Origin: Emcibacter sp.
GTDB taxonomy: Bacteria > Pseudomonadota > Alphaproteobacteria > Sphingomonadales > Emcibacteraceae
Reading direction: 5' to 3'
Assembly: GCA_027019205.1 (NCBI GenBank)
Contig: JALUWZ010000082.1
Coordinates: 1 to 12,378, forward strand
DNA length: 12,378 nt
Part shown: positions 1 through 6,003 of the stretch, one piece after another
Position numbering within the stretch: the first letter of the stretch is position 1
Layout: each line of letters begins with the position of its first letter
Position numbers and translations under genes: made by a program
The notes under the pieces: generated by a model
The model's input: only the letters and a program-made list of their open reading frames with translations
Database searches by the model: none
What the model was told of the DNA's origin: nothing

Positions 1-480
1 CGGCAGGTCATAGTCGGGCAGATTGCCGCGCACCTGATTAAGGTAGAAAACCTCATTCGCCACCCCCACGGCCTGCATCGGATAAATCTTGTCGGAGAAA
101 TCAAGCCATGTCGGCACGCCGATAATATCGAAGGGCGATTTTTTGAGATTTTCATGCAGGGCCTCCACATCCTTCACCGTGATCTCAATCGCGTTCCAGC
201 CATAGGATTTAAGCGGTTGATAATCCGGCATATCGTCATTCTCCACGATACGGATAAAGACCTGCGCGCCGCTTTCGGGCGCCATAACCACCTGACGGCT
301 GCCGGCCATTTCCGGGGTTCCCCAGCTCGCGGCCTGACGTTCCGAAACGACCCTGTCTTCAACCAGCCTATAGCCGAAAAAATCCCGGTAGCTGTCCATG
401 ACGGCCCCGACATCCGCCGCACTGACGGTTGCACATTTAATTCGTCCCTCGCCGTCCTGGCGGCAATCCTGTGAAGTCAT
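1..480 (-). CDS. VOC-superfamily (glyoxalase/dioxygenase-like) protein, 3' end cut by window edge
   Basis: An open minus-strand frame runs from ATG at 480 to the left edge: 160 codons with no stop, so the C-terminus is missing. I chose ATG 480 because an AGGA (plus positions 490-493) lies 9 nt upstream; an in-frame ATG at 487-489 sits almost on the AGGA and is less likely. The protein reads as two beta-alpha-beta-beta-beta halves of the vicinal-oxygen-chelate fold. The first half covers about residues 14-80, with the helix and 'YRDFFGYRL' turn near 31-39. The second starts at about residue 95 ('GWNAIEITVKDVEALHENL'). Family members are glyoxalases, extradiol dioxygenases, epimerases and binding proteins. 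The visible part has one histidine (about residue 109), in a helix, so the usual metal-ligand histidines at the strand starts seem absent. It is divergent from the cyclic amidohydrolase gene. Substrate unknown. The fold call is fairly sure, the function is not. Confidence 0.72.
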   Translation of the reverse strand, partial: MTSQDCRQDGEGRIKCATVSAADVGAVMDSYRDFFGYRLVEDRVVSERQAASWGTPEMAGSRQVVMAPESGAQVFIRIVENDDMPDYQPLKSYGWNAIEITVKDVEALHENLKKSPFDIIGVPTWLDFSDKIYPMQAVGVANEVFYLNQVRGNLPDYDLP

Positions 481-542
481 GATGTTCATTCCTGCATTAT
501 TTCCAAAACAGGGGACAGTCTGCGCTTCCCCGGGATTTCGGC

Positions 543-558
543 AATGACAAAAGTCATT
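543..558. promoter_or_regulatory. Perfect inverted repeat AATGAC-N4-GTCATT, candidate operator
   Basis: The sequence AATGACAAAAGTCATT is a perfect dyad with 6-bp arms and a 4-bp AAAA centre. It lies between two divergent genes, about 20 bp upstream of the best -10 element for the amidohydrolase gene, roughly where its -35 region should be. That position suits a dimeric regulator acting on one or both genes. The regulator is unknown and none is encoded next to it in the window. The dyad is seen directly; its role is inferred. Confidence 0.4.
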
Positions 559-575
559 TATCCCGGCCCCTGAGC

Positions 576-584
576 TGATATAAT
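576..584 (+). promoter_or_regulatory. Extended -10 promoter element for the cyclic amidohydrolase gene
   Basis: TGATATAAT is a perfect TGn-TATAAT extended -10 (hexamer 579-584). Transcription would start near 591, leaving a leader of about 25 nt before ATG 617. No good -35 hexamer is present at 16-18 bp, which is common for extended -10 promoters and would also fit a promoter that depends on a factor bound at the upstream dyad (543-558). The ribosome-binding site downstream is modest: AGAG at 605-608, 8 nt before the ATG. Confidence 0.5.
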
Positions 585-616
585 AGCATATATTTTTTGC
601 TGAAAGAGACCTTCCC

Positions 617-2089
617 ATGACCAATTCACCTGCCTATGACCTTATTATCAAGAATACCCGGGTTGTCCGGCCCGGCAAAAGCACGGTCGATCTGCTCGAT
701 ATCGGCGTTAAAGACGGCAAAATTGCCTGCCTTTCACCGGAACTTTCCCCGGAAGATGCCGGGCAGGTGGTTGATGCGCAAAATAAACTCGCTTTCCCGG
801 GGCTGGTCGATGCCCATATGCATACCGGCATCTATAATCCGCTAGCCGAAGATGCGCGCACGGAAAGCCGGGCCGCCGCCATGGGCGGGGTGACCTCAAG
901 CCTGAATTACATGCGCACCGGCCAATATTATATGAACAAGGGCGGGCCTTACCGGGATTTCATGCCGGAGGTCCTCGAAATCTCGGACGGTAATTTCTAT
1001 GTCGATTACGGCTATCATCTGGCGCCGATGATGAATGAACATATCCGGGAAATTCCCGATCTTGTCGATAAATTCGGCGTGACCTCTTTCAAGATTTTCA
1101 TGTTTTACGGCTCGCACGGGCTGCATGGCCGCTCAAGCGATCAGAGCGATTTCCTGATGACCCCGAAAGACGAGAAATATGACTATGCCCATTTTGAATT
1201 TGTCATGCGCGGCGTTAAAAAGGCCATGGAACAGCATCCTGACAAAAAAGACGTCATTTCCTGTAGTCTGCATTGCGAAACGGCGGAAATCATGACCGCC
1301 TATACCCGCATGGTCGAGGAAGACGGTACCCTGACCGGCCTGCGGGCCTATCACGAATCACGGCCACCCCATTCGGAGGGACTGGCGATTGCCATCGCCT
1401 CCTATCTCGCCCATGAAACCGACTGCGTCAATATCAACCTGCTGCACCTGACCTCGCGCAAGGCGCTGGACAGTGCCGAACGCATGGCGCTCGCCTTCCC
1501 CCATATCAATTTCAGGAAAGAGGTCACCATTGGCCATCTGATGCTTGATGTGGACAGCCCGTGCGGCTGTCATGCCAAGGTCAACCCGCCAATCCGGCCC
1601 CGCGCCGATGTCGAGGCCCTGTGGCAGGCGGTGCTTGACCGCAAAGTCGACTGGATCGTCTCTGACCATGCCTGCTGCAAGGAGGAAATGAAGGTTGACA
1701 ATCAACAGCCCGACAAGATTTTTCTGGCGAAATCAGGCTTTGGCGGCACCGAATATCTGTTGTCGGCCCTGATCAGTGAGGGCAGCAAACGCGGCATGTC
1801 CTACAGTCATATGGCGGAACTGGTCAGCGGCAATCCGGCCCGGCGCTACGGCCTCACAACCAAGGGTGATATTGCCCCGGGCTATGACGCCGATATTGTT
1901 CTGGTCGATCCGGCAGAGGGCTTTGTTGTTCATGCCGAAAATTCACAATCGGCCCAGGGCTATACCCCGTTTGAGGGACAGGAACTCAGCGCCACCGTCA
2001 AACAGACCTATCTGCGCGGCAGGCTGATTTATGACAATGGCACCATTATTGGTGACCCCGAAGGCCGTTACCTCAAACGCCCGCTATAA
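617..2089 (+). CDS. Hydantoinase/dihydroorotase-family cyclic amidohydrolase
   Basis: This 490-residue protein has the full set of metal-centre motifs of the cyclic amidohydrolases, which hydrolyse cyclic amide bonds (hydantoins, dihydropyrimidines, dihydroorotate) in the cytoplasm. DAHMH at 65-69 gives the HxH pair. K159 in 'SFKIF' is the probable carboxylated bridging lysine. H219 ('LHCE') and H277 ('LHLTS') are the next ligands, and D350 in 'SDHA' is the catalytic aspartate. 'NPPIR' at 323-327 is the substrate-loop signature. An N-terminal beta segment (about 8-55) and the returning C-terminal strands form the usual composite sandwich domain. The length fits D-hydantoinase/dihydropyrimidinase. 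'SDHACC' replaces the usual 'SDHAP', so the exact substrate is open. No other pyrimidine or hydantoin gene is nearby, so I do not name it pyrC or hyuA. It is divergent from the VOC gene, and its stop overlaps the end of the chemotaxis receptor gene by 6 nt. Confidence 0.88.
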   Translation: MTNSPAYDLIIKNTRVVRPGKSTVDLLDIGVKDGKIACLSPELSPEDAGQVVDAQNKLAFPGLVDAHMHTGIYNPLAEDARTESRAAAMGGVTSSLNYMRTGQYYMNKGGPYRDFMPEVLEISDGNFYVDYGYHLAPMMNEHIREIPDLVDKFGVTSFKIFMFYGSHGLHGRSSDQSDFLMTPKDEKYDYAHFEFVMRGVKKAMEQHPDKKDVISCSLHCETAEIMTAYTRMVEEDGTLTGLRAYHESRPPHSEGLAIAIASYLAHETDCVNINLLHLTSRKALDSAERMALAFPHINFRKEVTIGHLMLDVDSPCGCHAKVNPPIRPRADVEALWQAVLDRKVDWIVSDHACCKEEMKVDNQQPDKIFLAKSGFGGTEYLLSALISEGSKRGMSYSHMAELVSGNPARRYGLTTKGDIAPGYDADIVLVDPAEGFVVHAENSQSAQGYTPFEGQELSATVKQTYLRGRLIYDNGTIIGDPEGRYLKRPL

Positions 2090-4231
2090 GGCGCGGATAT
2101 TCGTCAGGAAATCATCGACTACGGTTGATATCTTTCCGGCATTGCTGCTGACCTCGCTGGCGGCACCATTGACGTCTTCGGCAATCCTTTTGGTTTCCGT
2201 CGCCGCAGTTGAGACATCGACAATCACCGTTGTCACTTCCTGTGACCCGGCGGCAGCTTCCTGAACATTGCGGGCGATCTCCTCGGTCGCGGCATTCTGT
2301 TCCTCGACCGCAGCGGAAATTGACGTCGCAATGTCGTTGGTCTCGGTAATGATACTACGAATACTCTCAACCGCTGAGACCGCATTCTGTGACGAGGCCT
2401 GCACGGCACTGACATGCTCGCTGATTTCCTCGGTCGCCTTGGATGTCTGGGTGGCGAGCGCCTTGACCTCGCTGGCCACAACGGCAAAGCCTTTCCCGGC
2501 TTCCCCGGCTCTTGCGGCCTCAATAGTGGCGTTAAGGGCCAGAAGATTGGTCTGTTCAGCAATATCATTGATCAGATTGACCACATCGACGATCAATGAT
2601 GTGGTATCCGTCAGGGATGACATGGTATCCATGGTATCCCCGGCCTGCTCGACCGCGCGCCGGGTAATTTCCGTTGACTGGCCGAGCTGGCGGCTGATTT
2701 CACTGACCGAAGCCGACATTTCTTCAGAGGCGGAGGCCACCGTATTGATATTGGTGGTGGATTCTTCCGCCGCCGCCGCCGCCGTAGTACTGGAGGCCCC
2801 GGTCTGCTCGGCAATGCCCGCCATGCTGCCGGCGGAACTTAACAATTGAGTGGATGTCGCCGACATGGCCTGTAATGCCAGAGATACTTTCTCGTCAAAG
2901 TCTTTGATCATGGCTTCCATTTTCCGGGTGCGCTGTTCACGGCGCTCAGCCTGCTCACGGTCACGGGCAAGTTTTTCTTCCCTGAGCTGGCGTTCTTTTT
3001 CCTCGGCTTTCCTCTCAGTCTCGCGTTGAAGCTCCTCGGCCTCGCGGGCTTCCTGTTCAAGTTCTTTCTGATGCAGGGCGTTTTCCTGAAATCCCTTCAC
3101 GTGACGGGCCATGGCCCCTATCTCGCTGTTAAAATCAGTATAGGGGATATTGCCCTGTAGATTTCCGCCTGATATTTCCTCCATTCCCTGCTGAATACCG
3201 AGAAGCGGGACAGTGATTGACCCGGCGATTTTATAAGCAATAAAACTAACGGCACCGCCAAACAGAATAGTTAACACCATAAGTTCCCAGAAAGCAATGC
3301 TGGCATTAGAGGCAAGTTCACTTGCCCTTTGCCTGATTATCCCGATAAATTTATTCTCCACCTTGTGATAGAGATCAATTTTCCTGGTGATAATATCAAA
3401 CCACTGTGAGCCGGAAATGCCGCTTTTGGACACATCGGCATAATTTTTAAGGACATAAGCCTGTATTTCAGCAACCTTATCAACATCGGGACCCTTCAGG
3501 GTAGCGGCTGCATAATCTTTAATTTTAGGTTCTGCATGGGACTTGAAAATATCCATATAGGATTTTTGCTGGGCAATCAGCGCGACAAATTTATTGTAAA
3601 TTGGCAATGCAAAACTACCGGCGGCAAAGCCGTTTGCCCCCATGGCCCGTTCCTGACCCGCCCGTTCCTTGGCCTCAAGCAGGGCGATATAGGCGGTGGT
3701 ATCCTTTATCAGGTCGGGGTCCTTCGCAATTCCATTAATAACCTTGATCATATCAAGCAATTTGGCAATAGTGCCACCGTAATATGTTGCCATTTTGCCG
3801 ACGCTGGTTTCCAGATTCACGACCCCGGTCCGCTCTTTATCCAACCGGTCAAGGGCGCTAGCTGCCTCTGACGCCGTACCGGAAAGGTCCGCACTTATCA
3901 AGGCTAAATCCAGTGACGCGACTGCTGAGCTAAAATCACCATTCTTGATATCCGTAAATTTTTGCTGGGATTTAACCCGTGTTGTAAAAACCTCGGAGCC
4001 TTTTGAACCGATATATCCGGCGGAAACCCCGCGTTCTTTTTGCAACTCATGGATAAGATTACCAATTTTCGGGGTAAAGTCCGCAAGGGTCTGAAGCGTT
4101 TTCAAATTCTGTGCCTGATGATACAGACCGACCATCATATAGGCCGACGTCAGCAGAAAAAGCATAAAAGTGAGGGAGATCAGAATCAGAATTCTCAGTC
4201 TGATTGCGTAGGTATTAAGCCATTTAAACAT
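2084..4231 (-). CDS. Methyl-accepting chemotaxis protein with NIT-type periplasmic sensor domain
   Basis: A 715-residue inner-membrane chemoreceptor. Layout: transmembrane helix 1 (about 13-36); an all-helical periplasmic domain (about 45-305); transmembrane helix 2 (about 313-336); HAMP (about 336-388); a long Glu/Arg/Lys-rich helix (about 384-437); then the cytoplasmic signalling domain to the end. The periplasmic part has both signatures of the nitrate/nitrite-sensing NIT family, 'LQKERGVSAGYIGSKG' near 63-78 and 'ERAGQERAMGANGF' near 189-202, so nitrate/nitrite or a similar small anion is the expected ligand by family. The signalling hairpin is canonical at about 555-591 ('IAEQTNLLALNATIEAARAG'). 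The protein ends in 'DDFLTNIRAL' and lacks the NWETF-type tether for CheR/CheB. The start is supported by AGGA (plus 4239-4242), 7 nt before the ATG. It signals through CheW/CheA, which are not in the window, so it is an orphan receptor here. Confidence 0.95.
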   Translation of the reverse strand: MFKWLNTYAIRLRILILISLTFMLFLLTSAYMMVGLYHQAQNLKTLQTLADFTPKIGNLIHELQKERGVSAGYIGSKGSEVFTTRVKSQQKFTDIKNGDFSSAVASLDLALISADLSGTASEAASALDRLDKERTGVVNLETSVGKMATYYGGTIAKLLDMIKVINGIAKDPDLIKDTTAYIALLEAKERAGQERAMGANGFAAGSFALPIYNKFVALIAQQKSYMDIFKSHAEPKIKDYAAATLKGPDVDKVAEIQAYVLKNYADVSKSGISGSQWFDIITRKIDLYHKVENKFIGIIRQRASELASNASIAFWELMVLTILFGGAVSFIAYKIAGSITVPLLGIQQGMEEISGGNLQGNIPYTDFNSEIGAMARHVKGFQENALHQKELEQEAREAEELQRETERKAEEKERQLREEKLARDREQAERREQRTRKMEAMIKDFDEKVSLALQAMSATSTQLLSSAGSMAGIAEQTGASSTTAAAAAEESTTNINTVASASEEMSASVSEISRQLGQSTEITRRAVEQAGDTMDTMSSLTDTTSLIVDVVNLINDIAEQTNLLALNATIEAARAGEAGKGFAVVASEVKALATQTSKATEEISEHVSAVQASSQNAVSAVESIRSIITETNDIATSISAAVEEQNAATEEIARNVQEAAAGSQEVTTVIVDVSTAATETKRIAEDVNGAASEVSSNAGKISTVVDDFLTNIRAL

Positions 4232-4471
4232 TATACTATCCTATTGGGTATATTCTGTTTCGGCCCTGAATTTCTGACGGGTTTTTTATTTACCCATAGC
4301 TATATATGTATGACTTATTTATTACTAAATGATTAAAAGGGGGGATATCTCTCCTGTAGAGTTCAATATTTTTTTGTTGAATAAAGACGTTACAAATCAA
4401 ATGATTAGTAAAGTTATTAAAGAATATAAGAATTTTCTCAACTAAATCAAAGACATAGGCCATATGGTCTA
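4232..4471. other. A/T-rich intergenic region between the chemoreceptor and yqgE genes
   Basis: About 240 bases with no credible gene. Both flanking genes are on the minus strand, so this should hold the chemoreceptor promoter and the end of the yqgE transcript. On the minus strand a TATATA-like -10 candidate lies near 4301-4306, but I could not pair it with a convincing -35. Short inverted repeats are present (TTCAA/TTGAA around 4362-4381; GGGT/ACCC around 4280-4296). None is followed by a clear U-tract in the direction needed for a terminator. Confidence 0.5.
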
Positions 4472-4472
4472 T
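4455..4472. repeat. 18-bp near-perfect palindrome at the 3' end of yqgE
   Basis: ATAGGCCATATGGTCTAT reads as its own reverse complement except for one G/T pair (4459/4468). It touches the yqgE stop codon (4472-4474). As minus-strand RNA it could form a short stem with a G-U pair but almost no loop and no following U-run, so it is a weak terminator. It could instead be a protein-binding dyad. Function unknown. Confidence 0.3.
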
Positions 4473-5053
4473 CAGGCATTGCCGGAATGGGCGGATAACA
4501 TGGTGATATCAATGCCGAGTTTTGCCATCGCCCGGGGCCATTTCAGATCAAGATCGGTATGAAACAGCAATTCCTCATCCGCCTCTATATTAAGCCAGCT
4601 GTTGCGGGTGATTTCCTCTTCAAGCTGCCCCCTTCCCCAACCTGTATAGCCAAGCGCAACGATAAAATCCCCCGGACCGCTGCCCCGGGCAATTGCCGCA
4701 AGAATATCAACCGTTGCCGTCAAGGCGATGGTTTCTGAAATGATCATGGTCGAGTCCTGAACATAATCCGCCGTATGCAAAATGAACCCGCGACCGATTT
4801 CAACCGGCCCCCCGGCGTGGAGAATGGCTGTCCCGGCAAAGCCAGCCGAGAGATATTCCGCATCATATACCACATCGAGCTGATCCAGAAGGCCGGGGAA
4901 ATCTATATTGGCGGCGGCACTGTTAATCACAAGCCCCATAGCCCCGTCGTCGCTGTGACTGCAGATATAGATTACGCTGCGATCAAAACGCGGATCGGTC
5001 ATGCCCGGCATCGCAAGCAGCAATTGGCCATCAAGATAGGTTTCTTTAATCAT
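4472..5053 (-). CDS. yqgE: YqgE/AlgH family protein (UPF0301)
   Basis: A 193-residue protein matching the YqgE/AlgH family along its whole length. The N-terminal 'GQLLLAMPGM' and 'DPRFDRSVIYICSH' (about 9-33) are followed by 'GAMGLVIN' (about 37-44), 'GGPVEIGRGFILH' (about 80-93) and 'FIVALGYTGWGRGQLEEEI' (about 128-146). Length is normal for the family. The molecular role is not settled: in Pseudomonas, AlgH was linked to alginate regulation, and in most bacteria it is a conserved cytoplasmic protein of unknown activity. I chose ATG 5053 because AGG lies 7 nt upstream and the protein then starts as relatives do. An ATG at 5071 sits directly on an AGGA with no spacing, and a TTG at 5086 would add an unneeded extension. 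It is divergent from the DsbD-alpha-like gene with 77 nt between the starts; the pairing suggests a shared envelope or redox context, but that is inference. Confidence 0.93.
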   Translation of the reverse strand: MIKETYLDGQLLLAMPGMTDPRFDRSVIYICSHSDDGAMGLVINSAAANIDFPGLLDQLDVVYDAEYLSAGFAGTAILHAGGPVEIGRGFILHTADYVQDSTMIISETIALTATVDILAAIARGSGPGDFIVALGYTGWGRGQLEEEITRNSWLNIEADEELLFHTDLDLKWPRAMAKLGIDITMLSAHSGNA

Positions 5054-5064
5054 ATTTCGACCTG

Positions 5065-5093
5065 TTGACATTCCTGTTCCGGGCAATGATTAT
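5065..5093 (+). promoter_or_regulatory. Sigma70-type promoter for the DsbD-alpha-like gene
   Basis: A perfect TTGACA at 5065-5070 is followed after 17 bp by GATTAT at 5088-5093 (4 of 6 to TATAAT). Transcription would start near 5100, giving a 30-nt leader to ATG 5131. A TATAAT at 5107-5112 lies too close to the ribosome-binding site to serve and has no -35 at the right distance. The proposed -10 overlaps the one for yqgE on the other strand. Confidence 0.5.
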
Positions 5094-5117
5094 AAGCCTG
5101 TTATTTTATAATTTACA
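5089..5117 (-). promoter_or_regulatory. Candidate promoter for yqgE, overlapping the divergent promoter
   Basis: Read on the minus strand, 5094-5089 is a perfect TATAAT. At 17 bp upstream the -35 position (5117-5112) reads TGTAAA, only 3 of 6 to consensus. A start near 5082 would leave a leader of roughly 28 nt before ATG 5053. The -10 is strong and the -35 weak. Confidence 0.4.
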
Positions 5118-5130
5118 GAGGCAAATGAAT

Positions 5131-5943
5131 ATGACGGGAAAAATCCTTGTCCTGACCGTGGCTGTTATATCGCTTTTCCTGCCTGACAGCCTCAGGGCAG
5201 ATGATCTGTCATCGCGCTGGCTGGTCGATCAATATACCAAATCGCGCCTGTTTGTCGGGGACTATGACGACCGGACACGGACCCTTCATCTGGGCTGGCA
5301 GATCACCCTGAAGGACGGCTGGAAAACCTATTGGCGCGCCCCCGGCGGGGCAGGACTGCCACCACGCTGGACCTGGAAGGATGCCCGGAATATCCGCAGT
5401 ATTACCGTCAACTGGCCCCTGCCGGAAAAACAGCATATCTTTGATGTCGATACCTATATCTATCACGATCAGGTCATTCTGCCGATTGATGTGGTGGTGA
5501 AAGACGCGGACAAGCCGGTTTCCCTGTCCCTTGACCTGCAATATCTGATCTGCTCGGACATCTGTATTCCGCGCAAGGGGGATTATCATCTAAGCCTGCC
5601 CGCCTTGAAAAATATGCCTGCATCAGCCTATCAGGCGGCTCTGCTCGCCCGTTACCGCGCGCTGGTCCCGACAAAAATATCGGACCAACAGATCAGGGTT
5701 ACACAGGACAGAAAGAATATTCTGCAAATCGAACTGCCTGACAGTCTTGATTCTGTCGATACTGTCATTGTTGAAACAGCGGACGGCCTGCTGCCCGGCA
5801 AACCGGGTGCAGAAGGACAAGGGCGGTTCAGGCTGCCCGCCGGAAAATCCCTGACAGGGCAGATACTTACCCTGACCCTGATATTAAAAAACGGCGCGGC
5901 CAAAGAAACAAAGGTTCCCGTAAAGCCGAAAAAAAAGGACTGA
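5131..5943 (+). CDS. Secreted DsbD-alpha-like (thiol:disulfide interchange N-terminal domain) protein
   Basis: A 270-residue exported protein. A signal peptide (residues 1-23, hydrophobic core 'ILVLTVAVISLFL', probable cut at LRA/DD) leads into a domain like the periplasmic alpha domain of DsbD/ScsB, which accepts electrons from the membrane part and passes them to periplasmic partners. Family hallmarks are 'LKDGWKTYWRAPGGAGLPP' (60-78), 'NWPLP' (94-98), and a redox cysteine pair, C141 and C145, in 'YLICSDICIP'. The spacing is CX3C, shorter than the CX5C of E. coli DsbD. There is no membrane or thioredoxin-like gamma part, so it would need a separate electron donor, which is not in the window. 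The C-terminal third (about 185-260) looks like a second beta-rich region. The tail is Lys-rich ('KPKKKD'). I prefer ATG 5131: AGAGG at 5117-5121 lies 9 nt upstream, while ATG 5125 is only 3 nt away. Confidence 0.82.
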   Translation: MTGKILVLTVAVISLFLPDSLRADDLSSRWLVDQYTKSRLFVGDYDDRTRTLHLGWQITLKDGWKTYWRAPGGAGLPPRWTWKDARNIRSITVNWPLPEKQHIFDVDTYIYHDQVILPIDVVVKDADKPVSLSLDLQYLICSDICIPRKGDYHLSLPALKNMPASAYQAALLARYRALVPTKISDQQIRVTQDRKNILQIELPDSLDSVDTVIVETADGLLPGKPGAEGQGRFRLPAGKSLTGQILTLTLILKNGAAKETKVPVKPKKKD

Positions 5944-5961
5944 CCGGGGTTAACCGGCCAG
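5929..5961 (-). terminator. Rho-independent terminator of the receptor gene at 6004-8493
   Basis: On the minus strand, downstream of the receptor stop, an 8-bp stem forms between CTGGCCGG (5961-5954) and CCGGTCAG (5947-5940), with one G-U pair and a 6-nt loop. A TCC spacer and then eight T (5936-5929) follow. This is a textbook intrinsic terminator. It overlaps the end of the convergent DsbD-alpha-like gene: the stop codon TGA (5941-5943) lies in the stem, and the eight A encode part of the Lys-rich tail. On the plus strand the stem is weaker (A-C in place of the G-U) and has no U-tract. Confidence 0.8.
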
Positions 5962-5968
5962 CCCTCAC

Positions 5969-5987
5969 TCCCTCTATAACAGAGGGA
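5969..5987. other. Hairpin between the convergent genes
   Basis: TCCCTCT (5969-5975) and AGAGGGA (5981-5987) form a perfect 7-bp stem with a 5-nt loop. It lies between the ends of two convergent genes. No U-run follows on either strand, so it is not a standard terminator, but it could protect the 3' end of the plus-strand transcript or help stop transcription. Confidence 0.45.
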
Positions 5988-6003
5988 AGTCGGCAGTAAA
6001 GAT

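Noticed and set aside
154..474. Plus-strand open frame opposite the VOC gene
   Set aside because: The minus-strand reading gives a coherent VOC fold with a ribosome-binding site; this frame does not.
511..531. GGGGA/TCCCC inverted repeat upstream of the VOC gene
   Set aside because: The stem is only 5 bp with an 11-nt loop; this is easily found by chance in G/C-rich DNA.
2268..2849. Plus-strand open frame of 193 codons opposite the chemoreceptor signalling domain
   Set aside because: The repetitive Ala/Ser-rich product mirrors the heptad codons of the true gene on the other strand; no independent signal supports it.
4362..4381. TTCAA/TTGAA repeat with a T-rich centre as a terminator
   Set aside because: The stem is 5 bp and A/T-rich, and the T-run lies in the loop rather than after the stem.
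5065..5130. Upstream start at 5065 for the DsbD-alpha-like gene
   Set aside because: It would add about 22 residues before a normal signal peptide and start on a TTG within the proposed -35; the AGAGG at 5117-5121 points to ATG 5131.
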